A stretch of DNA of 37,029 nucleotides from the IMG/VR virus record IMGVR_UViG_3300032223_001894, positions 1 to 37,029 of that record; one strand, written 5' to 3'. This stretch comes from a virus. Positions 23,641 to 30,410 of this stretch are shown here, piece by piece (the stretch's first letter is position 1; each line of letters begins with the position of its first letter). A program made the translations under genes and the position numbers. The notes beneath the pieces are model-generated. The model was not told where the DNA came from. It saw only the letters and a list, made by a program, of their open reading frames with translations, and did no database searches.

Positions 23641-23761
23641 TTGTTCCAGGATTTGAATTGTTTAACCTTAATTTTTTAACTTCATCAGTTATGTATTCAC
23701 GCCAATGGTTAATGTTTTGACATATTCGATTTGGCTTGGCAGTAGATTTAATTGCTTTCAT
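23621..23761 (-). CDS. 46-aa hypothetical protein
   Basis: 46 aa. It starts MKAIKSTAKPNRICQNINHW with ATG at 23761 and ends at TAA 23621, overlapping the next gene's ATG by 20 nt. It fills the gap between 23748 and 23640, which otherwise would be the only hole in this tightly packed unit, and it overlaps its upstream neighbour by 14 nt. It is basic and Asn-rich, with a central helix (REYITDEVKKLRL). No function can be assigned. Overlaps at both ends and consistent codon use are the reasons to keep it. Confidence 0.45.
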   Translation of the reverse strand: MKAIKSTAKPNRICQNINHWREYITDEVKKLRLNNSNPGTNGNRKA

Positions 23762-23990
23762 ATGAGTAAAATTTAAAGAAATAATTAATAATTGAAGTGT
23801 CTTGAATTGAATTACATTCTGAGAATTCTAAAATCCAGCTATAAAAATCAAGTTTTTGATTAGCAGATAATGAATCAAATAATTCTTTTGCTTGTTTAAT
23901 TTGTCCATTTTTAACAGATAAAATTATATAATTATAATAATCTGAAATGGAATCAAATTCCATAGATTTAAGCAGTTGTTTTGAAACCAT
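23748..23990 (-). CDS. Small hypothetical early protein
   Basis: 80 aa, helical throughout. Two helix pairs are evident (SISDYYNYIILSVKNGQIK and QAKELFDSLSANQKLDFYSW), in the pattern of a single TPR-like hairpin, followed by a C-terminal helix ending NYFFKFYSYESN. Family not recognised; the TPR resemblance is weak. It lies 18 nt after the first gene of the early unit. Confidence 0.55.
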   Translation of the reverse strand: MVSKQLLKSMEFDSISDYYNYIILSVKNGQIKQAKELFDSLSANQKLDFYSWILEFSECNSIQDTSIINYFFKFYSYESN

Positions 23991-24008
23991 AAAAAAAAGA
24001 GTAAAGGA

Positions 24009-24326
24009 TTAAACAATAAAATTGATTTCGTCAAAATTTAACATTTTATTTTGATTTAAAATTTGTTGTAAAAAATAACCTAACTTCCAAAGTTTATTAT
24101 TGTTTTTTTCTGTATTCTCCAAATAAAACGTTTCTCTAAAATTAATAGAATGATTAAAATCAACGTCATTTTTATGTTTTTTCCAATTCCCTTCATAAAT
24201 CATAACGTCAATTTGATTGGTATGTCCGGCGTATGAGATAAATACTTCTCCAATTCCTTTTAATTGTACTTGTAAAGCTAATTCATTGATAAAAACAATA
24301 GTTTTTAAATTTTTCTTAGTTATCAT
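24009..24326 (-). CDS. First gene of the early unit, hypothetical
   Basis: 105 aa. Beta-rich N-terminal half (TIVFINELALQVQLKGIGEV, then FISYAGHTNQIDVMIYEG), an acidic-aromatic middle, and a C-terminal helix (LGYFLQQILNQNKML). Not recognised. As the first gene behind the likely early promoter (-7 near 24587) it would be made very early and could be a host-takeover or anti-defence protein, by position only. Its transcript would have an unusually long leader of roughly 250 nt with a stable hairpin. Confidence 0.6.
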   Translation of the reverse strand: MITKKNLKTIVFINELALQVQLKGIGEVFISYAGHTNQIDVMIYEGNWKKHKNDVDFNHSINFRETFYLENTEKNNNKLWKLGYFLQQILNQNKMLNFDEINFIV

Positions 24327-24358
24327 AATAGGTAGGTTTTAAAGGTTTATAATTAGAT

Positions 24359-24400
24359 GCCGGAGGAGGTAATGAGCCTCCATAAAGTTCAAACACCGGC
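24359..24400. promoter_or_regulatory. Bulged hairpin in the early leader
   Basis: GCCGG (24359-24363) pairs with CCGGC (24396-24400). Inside, GGAGG (24365-24369) pairs with CCTCC (24377-24381) around a 7-nt loop, leaving a 14-nt bulge on one side. On the minus strand it would be in the 5' leader, 33 nt before the first early start. There is no T-run after it, so a leader control element fits better than a terminator. Confidence 0.5.
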
Positions 24401-24464
24401 TTATATTTAATTTGTTATTTTATTATCCAGGCTATTTTTTTAATTCGATTTTGATGCGATTTAA

Positions 24465-24506
24465 GGTTGACCATATCAACCGGTATAAAGGAACTCACAT
24501 ATCAAC
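24465..24506. repeat. Inverted repeat plus 9-bp direct repeats
   Basis: GGTTGA (24465-24470) and TCAACC (24476-24481) form an inverted repeat with a 5-bp centre. The 9-mer CATATCAAC occurs at 24472-24480 and again at 24498-24506. These are plausible protein-binding sites within the early leader, possibly for the small HTH protein. Confidence 0.45.
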
Positions 24507-24586
24507 TTTCCCGTATCCGCCACATTTTACACTAAAAAAACAGAGTATTTCAAAGAACAATCAACCCCTTTACCGTTTCAACAATA

Positions 24587-24618
24587 CAAAGGTAGAAATT
24601 AATTTGACACTTTACGAA
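24587..24618 (-). promoter_or_regulatory. Likely early leftward promoter
   Basis: Minus-strand TACCTTTG (24587-24594) is an exact TAnnTTTG -7 element. A TTCG (24615-24618), one mismatch from the -33 TTTG, lies 20 bp upstream of it. Transcription would start near 24580 and run into the early genes from 24326 down. Confidence 0.6.
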
Positions 24619-24697
24619 CGTAAACCAAAAAAAATACAAAATAAATTATAAAGTGTTGAAAATGAGTAAGAATAATTTTATATATTTTTTTATAAAA

Positions 24698-24752
24698 AAA
24701 ACGGGTTTTGTAAAACGGGGTATAAATGAGGCATAAATAAAGTATAAATAAA
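24698..24752. repeat. AAAACGGG pair and three 11-bp iterons
   Basis: AAAACGGG occurs at 24698-24705 and 24712-24719. Directly after it lie three head-to-tail 11-mers: GTATAAATGAG (24720), GCATAAATAAA (24731) and GTATAAATAAA (24742). Short direct repeats in phase with the DNA helix (11 bp) suggest cooperative protein binding, as in iteron origins or operators. They sit just upstream of the rightward promoter. Confidence 0.6.
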
Positions 24753-24770
24753 ATTGAATAAATTGTATAA

Positions 24771-24801
24771 TTGGAATAATTCAAGAAAAAAGATAAATTT
24801 G
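24771..24801 (+). promoter_or_regulatory. Likely rightward promoter for the modification and packaging operon
   Basis: TAAATTTG (24794-24801) is an exact -7 element. TTGG (24771-24774), similar to the -33 TTTG, is 19 bp upstream. Transcription would start near 24808, about 15 nt before the first ATG at 24823. Of all sites seen in the window this fits the Bacteroidota consensus and spacing best. Confidence 0.7.
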
Positions 24802-24822
24802 CAACAAACCAACAGCCTCTCA

Positions 24823-25008
24823 ATGAATAAAACCAATTCAAATTGGTTGTATTTACTTAAAATAGTAATTACAGCCTCATTTATAATTAATATAATTTAT
24901 TTAATTATAAAATTTATTTATCCTATTATTTACATAACAAGCGCAATAACCGCAATATGGTTGATAGGAAGCCTTTTAATGGAGGCGTTTAATAAGGATG
25001 AAGATTAA
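24823..25008 (+). CDS. Small two-pass membrane protein
   Basis: 61 aa from the ATG at 24823. An in-frame ATG at 24754 was rejected because the promoter elements lie inside that extension. Two membrane segments are visible, at about 11-29 (LKIVITASFIINIIYLII) and 34-52 (PIIYITSAITAIWLIGSLL), with an acidic C-terminus (NKDED). As first gene of the rightward operon it could be a superinfection-exclusion or anti-holin type protein. Function cannot be assigned. Confidence 0.6.
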   Translation: MNKTNSNWLYLLKIVITASFIINIIYLIIKFIYPIIYITSAITAIWLIGSLLMEAFNKDED

Positions 25009-25041
25009 TCATCAAATCAGTAATAAATAAAAACCAAACAG

Positions 25042-25623
25042 ATGAAAATCGAAAAAGTAAAAATCAACGAAATAAAATTAAATCCAAACAATCCCAGGAT
25101 AATAAAGGATGATAAATTTAAAAAGTTAGTAAAGTCAATTCAAGAATTTCCGGAGATGTTGGAAATAAGGCCTATTGTGGTTAACAATGATATGATTATT
25201 CTTGGAGGAAATATGAGATTTCGAGCGTGTCAAGAGGCCGGGATTAAACAAATTCCTATAATTAAGGCAACCGATTTATCAGTGGAAAAACAGAGAGAAT
25301 TTCTTATCAAGGACAATGTTTCCGGCGGTGAATGGGATTGGGATATGTTGGCAAACGAATGGGACGAAACGGAATTGGAGGAATGGGGAATTGACGTATG
25401 GAAAAAGCCGGAGGATGTTGATTATTCAATTTTAGATGACCTTGACGAAAGTATTGATAAAAGCGCGGACGAAATGGTTGACGGAGTTAAAAAAGCCATA
25501 TTAATAGAATTCGAGGCGGAACATTATCCGGAAGCGCTTGAAATAGTAAACTTTTGGAGGGAACAAAAATTGTATATTGGCGGATTCTTAGTGGAAAAAT
25601 TAAAGGAGGAAAAGAACAAATGA
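25042..25623 (+). CDS. ParB-like (ParB/Srx) domain protein
   Basis: 193 aa. The ParB N-terminal domain covers about 1-95, with NPNNPR (14-19), a helix with KLVKSIQEF, PIVVNNDMIILGGNMRFRAC and the GG-N-M-R nucleotide-binding box (55-59). There is no ParB HTH or dimer domain; the C-terminal half is acidic (WDWDMLANEWDE, then DDLDESIDKSADEM). Stand-alone ParB-like proteins often lie before phage terminase genes and in DNA hypermodification cassettes. Here it is the first of four coupled genes (ATGA overlap with the next). It may bind the DNA or nucleotide targets of the modification, or act as a CTP/ATP switch; both are inference. Confidence 0.85.
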   Translation: MKIEKVKINEIKLNPNNPRIIKDDKFKKLVKSIQEFPEMLEIRPIVVNNDMIILGGNMRFRACQEAGIKQIPIIKATDLSVEKQREFLIKDNVSGGEWDWDMLANEWDETELEEWGIDVWKKPEDVDYSILDDLDESIDKSADEMVDGVKKAILIEFEAEHYPEALEIVNFWREQKLYIGGFLVEKLKEEKNK

Positions 25624-26342
25624 ATTTCGCAACCTTCTCAAGCGAAATAATTAAAAGCGGTGATATTGACCCGGACTACATATTTATGATTAATTATAAA
25701 AATGTTTACGGGGTTGATAAAACTTTCGAATTGTATAAGAAAAAAATATTGATATACAATTTACACTCAGAATTATTGTTGACCGAAAATTTAATAAAAG
25801 AAAGCGAAATAAAATTTGGAGCAGAAAGGCAAAAGAGTAAAAGATATTTTGCAGAATGGAATAACAATTTAAAACGGTTAACCATAAATCATTTAAAAAA
25901 ATTCCAGGGAGTTAATTATTTAATCTTTCGTGAAAACTTTAAAAAGATTAAAGGAATGGGAGATTGGGCGTGTTGGAAAACGGCCGACATAATGGAAAAA
26001 GTGTTTGATATTAAAATGAAATATGATTCAGACACTTTTTTATTAGCTTATGAATATCCTTTAAAAGGATTGTTAATGTTAAATAATTATCCGGAGGAGC
26101 CGGAAATATACAAGAAAAATAAAAGTTTATTTTTAAATCATTTATCCGAGGCCAAAAAACAATTAAAGGCACTGAGTAAAACACAATATTTTGATTCAGA
26201 AAACATATTGGAGATAGAAACCTTGTTGTGCAAATATCATTCATTTAAACACAAGAAATACACTCCACAAGATGATTTAAATAAATTAAGGAAAATAAAA
26301 AAGGATTCCAGGTTGGAGAAATATCATAAATTAATACCTTAA
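25620..26342 (+). CDS. Alpha-glutamyl/putrescinyl-thymine pyrophosphorylase-like DNA base transferase
   Basis: 240 aa from the ATG at 25620, overlapping the ParB stop (ATGA); a longer in-frame start at 25554 is inside the ParB gene. Signature motifs are KIKGMGDWACWKTADIME (about 109-126), which has the helix-hairpin-helix look of the family, DSDTFLLAYEYPLKG (136-150), and ETLLCKYHS (200-208) near the C-terminus. This family replaces the activated (pyrophosphorylated or phosphorylated) hydroxymethyl group of a DNA pyrimidine by an amine, as proposed for putrescinylthymine in phage phiW-14 and alpha-glutamylthymine in SP10. With the adjacent kinase and dioxygenase it completes a hypermodification route. 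The nucleophile (amino acid or polyamine) cannot be read from sequence. Confidence 0.82.
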   Translation: MNFATFSSEIIKSGDIDPDYIFMINYKNVYGVDKTFELYKKKILIYNLHSELLLTENLIKESEIKFGAERQKSKRYFAEWNNNLKRLTINHLKKFQGVNYLIFRENFKKIKGMGDWACWKTADIMEKVFDIKMKYDSDTFLLAYEYPLKGLLMLNNYPEEPEIYKKNKSLFLNHLSEAKKQLKALSKTQYFDSENILEIETLLCKYHSFKHKKYTPQDDLNKLRKIKKDSRLEKYHKLIP

Positions 26343-26851
26343 TGAAAAACGGATTAAAAACAATCTTTTTCCTTGTAGGAAATTACGGAGTTGGAAAATC
26401 AACTTTAATCAAGGAGCCTATTATCAATAAAGACAGCATATTTTTAGAAATAAGGCCAAATTTGTTTGTTTTAGGAACGGATATATGCGGTGCAGATAGT
26501 TTGAGTAGTTTTAAAAAAGAAAACGTTTTAAATCTAATTAAAACCAATACGGATAAAAACATAATTATTGCCGGTAATTATTATTGCTCAATTAAAGATG
26601 TCCAAGAACTACATCCGTATTTTAAATTGGTAATTATTTATTTAAACACTAATTACAGAACAAACAAAGAGCGCATTGCTAAAAGAGGGAAGGAAATAAA
26701 CGCAGAAACATATGTGTTAAAATTAAAGGCGCATAAAAGTTTTATTGAAAAAACCCGGGGATTGAGAAGGTTGTACATAATAGACAACAACAAACCGCTT
26801 AATGAAACAAAACCAATATTTAATAAAATAATAGCAGATGAAACGAATTGA
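26342..26851 (+). CDS. P-loop kinase, probable hydroxymethylpyrimidine DNA kinase
   Basis: 169 aa. Walker A is GNYGVGKST (13-21), followed by an Asp-containing strand (FVLGTDICGADS, about 42-53). A third strand is IIIAGNYY, then KLVIIYL with the basic lid NYRTNKERIAKRGKE (about 104-118). The size and pattern fit the small P-loop nucleotide kinases that phosphorylate hydroxymethyl bases within phage DNA (5-hmdU DNA kinase group). It starts on the stop of the transferase gene (TAATG) and overlaps the dioxygenase by 14 nt. A dNMP kinase is an alternative, but the cassette context favours a DNA-base kinase. Confidence 0.8.
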   Translation: MKNGLKTIFFLVGNYGVGKSTLIKEPIINKDSIFLEIRPNLFVLGTDICGADSLSSFKKENVLNLIKTNTDKNIIIAGNYYCSIKDVQELHPYFKLVIIYLNTNYRTNKERIAKRGKEINAETYVLKLKAHKSFIEKTRGLRRLYIIDNNKPLNETKPIFNKIIADETN

Positions 26852-27641
26852 TTTAATCCAGGTAAAGCACGATGTTAAAATTGGAAATGTATGCGAATAT
26901 ATTGAGCCAAATATAACCGAGGATTGCGTGTTTTATTATAATGACAAGCCAATCGGTTTTTATCTTAAAAAGATGCCGGAAAGGTTATGTAAAATAGCAA
27001 ACTTGGCAAATAATGAGTTTTTAAGCAAGAACGTTCCTAAAATGAAAATGAATAGGACATCCGCTATGAAAAACCAATTAAAAACTGAGTGGAACGGAAG
27101 CGGTGAGGCATCAGATGTTATTCAACTATCAACTATTATTGGCTCAATTCCTCCGCGTAATTTTGGCCGAAGGCCTTATTGTTCCAAATCAAGCGTACAC
27201 GCAGAAAAAAGCGCACAGATATTTATAAAAGCAATGTTAATGTTAGCAACAGAAAGTGAGAAAATAATTCAAGAAATATTGCCGGATGTTTATAAAAATC
27301 AGAAAAAGGAATTTGAAACTATTGCAGACAAATGGAAATTCGGAAACATATTTACGTCCTCCATTTCAAATTTTAATATATCCGCTCCATTTCATAGGGA
27401 TACGGGAAATGTAAACGAAGCGGTGAATGTAATTATAACAAAGCGGTTAAATTCAAAGGGAGGATGTTTAAACATACCGGATTATGGAGCCACAATTGAA
27501 CAATCAGATAATTCAATGTTGGTTTATCCAGCAGGGAAAAACATACACGGGGTTACACCAATTATTCCAACACATTCCGGAGGATACCGCAACTCATTAA
27601 TATTTTATCCGTTGAAAGCCTTTAAAAATGTAGAGAAATGA
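26838..27641 (+). CDS. TET/JBP-family 2-oxoglutarate Fe(II) dioxygenase
   Basis: 267 aa. The C-terminal double-stranded beta-helix has the iron triad His186-x-Asp188 in PFHRDTGN and His237 in NIHGVTP, and the 2-oxoglutarate-binding Arg251 in GGYRNS. Between them lie VNVIITKR and GGCLNIPDYG, as in TET/JBP enzymes (HRD, GG-x-L-x-(I/L)P-x-G, HGV, RxS). The N-terminal part (about 60-125) is helical with a Cys/His-containing patch (RRPYCSKSSVHAEKS). It should oxidise the methyl group of thymine or 5-methylcytosine in DNA to hydroxymethyl. That supplies the handle for the kinase and transferase, since no pyrimidine hydroxymethylase is encoded. Overlaps TerS by 4 nt. Confidence 0.9.
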   Translation: MKRIDLIQVKHDVKIGNVCEYIEPNITEDCVFYYNDKPIGFYLKKMPERLCKIANLANNEFLSKNVPKMKMNRTSAMKNQLKTEWNGSGEASDVIQLSTIIGSIPPRNFGRRPYCSKSSVHAEKSAQIFIKAMLMLATESEKIIQEILPDVYKNQKKEFETIADKWKFGNIFTSSISNFNISAPFHRDTGNVNEAVNVIITKRLNSKGGCLNIPDYGATIEQSDNSMLVYPAGKNIHGVTPIIPTHSGGYRNSLIFYPLKAFKNVEK

Positions 27642-28018
27642 GAAACGAAAAACAAGACAAAAATTTAATCCCTTTCGAAAAGGGTAAAAGCGGAAACGCA
27701 AACGGAAGGCCACGCAAAATGGTTTCTAAACTTAAAGAATTCGGATACAACCGGCAGGATATTGATACAACAATATTAAATATGTTGGCTATGACAAAAG
27801 ATGAAGTGTATGATATTTATAAGAATCCGAACGGAAATATGCTTGAAATAATGGTTGCATCAGCGATGAAAAAAAGCCTCGACAAAGGAAATCTTGATGC
27901 CTTTAAAGAGTTATTGAATAGAGCGCTTGGAACACCTAAACAAGCAATGAATATAACAAGCGGTGATGATACGATAAAGCAAGTGTTTATTATAGGCGGA
28001 ACAGAAATTGAACTATAA
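27638..28018 (+). CDS. Terminase small subunit-like protein
   Basis: 126 aa. It begins with the FEKGKSGNANGRPRK motif (about 13-27), the KPGQSGNPxGRP-type element seen in DUF5681-like proteins encoded before TerL. A helical region with an HTH-like part (LKEFGYNRQDIDTTILNML) and a C-terminal segment (NMLEIMVASAMKKSL, ELLNRALGTPKQ) follow. It should recognise the packaging start site and regulate TerL. It overlaps the dioxygenase (ATGA) and TerL (TAATG), tying modification and packaging genes into one translated chain. Confidence 0.8.
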   Translation: MRNEKQDKNLIPFEKGKSGNANGRPRKMVSKLKEFGYNRQDIDTTILNMLAMTKDEVYDIYKNPNGNMLEIMVASAMKKSLDKGNLDAFKELLNRALGTPKQAMNITSGDDTIKQVFIIGGTEIEL

Positions 28019-29409
28019 TGAGCGAAATAAAACAGATATTATTTGAATCATTTCCGAAGCAAGAGGAATTTTTGCAATCGGTTTTCTCAGATAAATACAA
28101 TTTTATTTTATACGGCGGAGCAATCCGGGGAGGAAAAACATTTGCCGGTTTATCCGCTTTATTATTGCTTTGTAAAAAATATCCAGGTAGCAAGTGGGCA
28201 GTTGTTCGGAATACATTACAAACTTTAAAAATTAATACAATCCCTTCGTTTCATAAAATTTGTCCCAAAAGATTTATTAAACATTATTCCCAGGATACGC
28301 AGACAATCACCTTTCAAAATAATAGTAAACTAATTTTTATGGGTGAAAATTATTCGGAGGACAAGGAGTTGAATAGATTTAAGGGATTAGAGGTGAATGG
28401 ATTTTTACTTGAGGAAATAAATGAGTTGCAGGAAAAGACATTTAATAAATGTTTAGAGAGAGCCGGAAGTCATATAACAATTAATCAACCGAGGCCGATA
28501 ATATTAGCAACCTGTAATCCTGCAAACAATTGGGTAAAGGAAAAGTTTTATGATGAATATAAAAGGAATTCCTTGCCTCATAATTGGCTTTATATCCCGT
28601 CAAAAATAACTGACAACCCATTTATCCCTCCGGAATATTTGGAATCATTAAAATCAATGCCAAGGTATGAATACGAGGTGTTTGTTAACGGGAATTGGGA
28701 GTATCAAAGCAAATCCGGGAATGAATTTTACAAGGAATTCAGCATGGAAAAACACGTGAAAAACGTAATGTATAAAAAGGAATTGCCGATATGGTTATCA
28801 ATAGATGAAAACGTCAATCCTTATTTTTCTTGCGCAGTATGGCAGATTGAGGGAAAGGTTGCCAGGCAGATTGACGAATTGGCGATGAGAAATCCGAACA
28901 ACACGGTTGTAGGAATGGCCAACGAAATAAAAAGGAAGTACGGGAGCCATAAAGCCGGATTTATTATCACGGGAGATGCTACAAGTAACAAACAAGACGT
29001 TAAAATTGAAAAAGGGTACAATTTGTACAGATTAATTGTTAATGAATTGCGAACTTTAAACCCGGTTTTGCGTGTACCGGCATCAAATCCGAGCGTTTTT
29101 GTTAGGGGATTATTTATAAATACATTATTTTATAGCAATTTTAACGGAATCCGGATTGAAATTGACGTAAATTGTAAGGAAACGATAAAAGATTTAATTC
29201 ATTTACAGCAGAGCGCAGACGGAACAAAACTAAAAACTAAAACAACAGATAAAACCGGAGCAAGATATGAGGAATATGGCCATTTTAGTGACACTATGGA
29301 TTATTTAATAACATCAGCCTTCGCAAGCGATTATTTAAATTACCAAAAAGGCACAAGCGGTATTACATTTTCCCTTGGAAAAAATAATGTAAGCAAGCAC
29401 GGTTATTAA
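28018..29409 (+). CDS. terL: Terminase large subunit
   Basis: 463 aa, full length. ATPase domain: Walker A GGAIRGGKT (33-41), Walker B GFLLEE (128-133), coupling motif ATCNPA (164-169). The RNase H-like nuclease domain has acidic residues Asp263 (SIDENVNPY), Asp320 (ITGDATS) and Asp425/Asp428 (HFSDTMDYL). It drives DNA into proheads and cuts concatemers. The circularly closing assembly would fit a headful mechanism, but this is inference. If the DNA is hypermodified before packaging, this nuclease must tolerate modified bases. Confidence 0.95.
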   Translation: MSEIKQILFESFPKQEEFLQSVFSDKYNFILYGGAIRGGKTFAGLSALLLLCKKYPGSKWAVVRNTLQTLKINTIPSFHKICPKRFIKHYSQDTQTITFQNNSKLIFMGENYSEDKELNRFKGLEVNGFLLEEINELQEKTFNKCLERAGSHITINQPRPIILATCNPANNWVKEKFYDEYKRNSLPHNWLYIPSKITDNPFIPPEYLESLKSMPRYEYEVFVNGNWEYQSKSGNEFYKEFSMEKHVKNVMYKKELPIWLSIDENVNPYFSCAVWQIEGKVARQIDELAMRNPNNTVVGMANEIKRKYGSHKAGFIITGDATSNKQDVKIEKGYNLYRLIVNELRTLNPVLRVPASNPSVFVRGLFINTLFYSNFNGIRIEIDVNCKETIKDLIHLQQSADGTKLKTKTTDKTGARYEEYGHFSDTMDYLITSAFASDYLNYQKGTSGITFSLGKNNVSKHGY

Positions 29410-29433
29410 CAGAAATATAAATTAAATTTGCAT

Positions 29434-30402
29434 ATGGGATATTTAAGACTTCAAGACTATTACAACAAAAGGATTCAAAAAGCACAGCTTGAACAAATAA
29501 CCGGAAACCGCGATGTTGTAAGACTATCTTGCGAAGCGGAAGCACAAGCGGAAATGATAAGTTATTTGGTTCAGAAATATGAAGTTTCGGAGGAATTTTC
29601 CAACACACCAAATTGGGAGCCTTCATTAACTTATTATGCAAACAATAGATTTGAATTGGACGGGGCAGTGTACTCAGCTACAAGCACCTATGCTTTAAAC
29701 CAGGTTGTATCATATAATAACAAAGTTTATTATTGTATTGTATCAATAGGAACGCCGGAAGTATTTAACCCATTACATTGGCAATTAATTGGTGTTCAAT
29801 ATGATTTATACTACGTTGATACGCCGTATCCTAATTACAATTCAAAAACCTATTACGAAATGGGGGAATTGATTTATTTTAAAAATAAAATATATAAATG
29901 CGTCACAGCTAATATGGGTATATTGCCAACGGATACCAATTATGGGACAACTTATTGGGGTATTGGTAATGAATATAAATTTAACCAGGTTCAACCTTAT
30001 AACACAGTTGCAGATTATACCGAATGGAGTAATTTAACAACTTATAATGTTAATGATGTTGTTAAAAGAAACGGAGTAATTTATCAAGCCTTTTTACAAA
30101 ATACAGACGTAAAGCCGGAAAATAGTTTAACATGGCAACCAATCGTATGGGTAAAAGGCGACAACCGAAGCCAACAATTAATCGGTTATATGATTGATTT
30201 ATGTTTGGAAAAAATACATTATTTAATTGCTCCAAACAATATTCCGCAAATAAGAAAGGATAATGCAGATTACGCAATTGAATGGCTTAAATCCGCCTCC
30301 GGTAGAGATAGCGCAATCACGGCCGACATTCCATTGATTCAACCAAATGTAGGTTTGAGAATCCGTTGGGGAAGTAAACCAAGAAATATAAACAATTATT
30401 AA
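29434..30402 (+). CDS. gp36-like head-tail connector with three inserted carbohydrate-binding-like modules
   Basis: 322 aa from the ATG at 29434; a TTG 6 nt upstream in frame is less likely. The ends (about 1-58 and 245-322) match the two parts of a Mu gp36/DUF1320-type connector: helices with EAEAQAEMISYLVQKYEV, then RSQQLIGYMIDLCLEKIHYL and YAIEWLKSASGRDS. Between them are three CBM5/12-like units (about 84-118, 137-178, 196-238). Each has the pattern Y-x-(L/M/V)-(N/G)-(Q/E/D)-(V/L)-(V/I), an aromatic-rich strand and a closing Trp (HWQL, YWGIG, TWQPI). Normal family members are about 140 aa, so the insertion doubles the length. The modules are probably displayed at the neck. Confidence 0.75.
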   Translation: MGYLRLQDYYNKRIQKAQLEQITGNRDVVRLSCEAEAQAEMISYLVQKYEVSEEFSNTPNWEPSLTYYANNRFELDGAVYSATSTYALNQVVSYNNKVYYCIVSIGTPEVFNPLHWQLIGVQYDLYYVDTPYPNYNSKTYYEMGELIYFKNKIYKCVTANMGILPTDTNYGTTYWGIGNEYKFNQVQPYNTVADYTEWSNLTTYNVNDVVKRNGVIYQAFLQNTDVKPENSLTWQPIVWVKGDNRSQQLIGYMIDLCLEKIHYLIAPNNIPQIRKDNADYAIEWLKSASGRDSAITADIPLIQPNVGLRIRWGSKPRNINNY

Positions 30403-30410
30403 TATAAATT

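Larger units (their letters stand above)
24327..24822. promoter_or_regulatory. Divergent control region, possible origin
   Basis: This is the only stretch above 300 bp without a supported gene. It lies between the leftward early genes and the rightward modification/packaging genes. It holds a bulged hairpin (24359-24400), an inverted repeat and 9-bp direct repeats (24465-24506), a leftward promoter (24587-24618), two AAAACGGG copies and three 11-bp direct repeats (24698-24752), and a rightward promoter (24771-24801). Repeats clustered between divergent promoters are what a replication origin or operator array looks like. Which one it is cannot be told from sequence. Two overlapping open frames here look non-coding. 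Confidence 0.7.

Noticed and set aside
24412-24651. 79-aa plus-strand open frame in the control region
   Set aside because: It runs through the leftward promoter and the direct repeats. The protein has no recognisable pattern and there is no start context. The region looks regulatory.
24599-24841. 80-aa minus-strand open frame over the iterons and rightward promoter
   Set aside because: Low-complexity Phe/Tyr/Ile translation of A/T-rich DNA, overlapping the start of the membrane-protein gene on the other strand. No support as a gene.
29423-29430. TAAATTTG matching the -7 promoter element before the connector gene
   Set aside because: It ends only 3 nt before the ATG and has no -33 partner. 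The gene is in a tightly packed operon, so this is probably chance.
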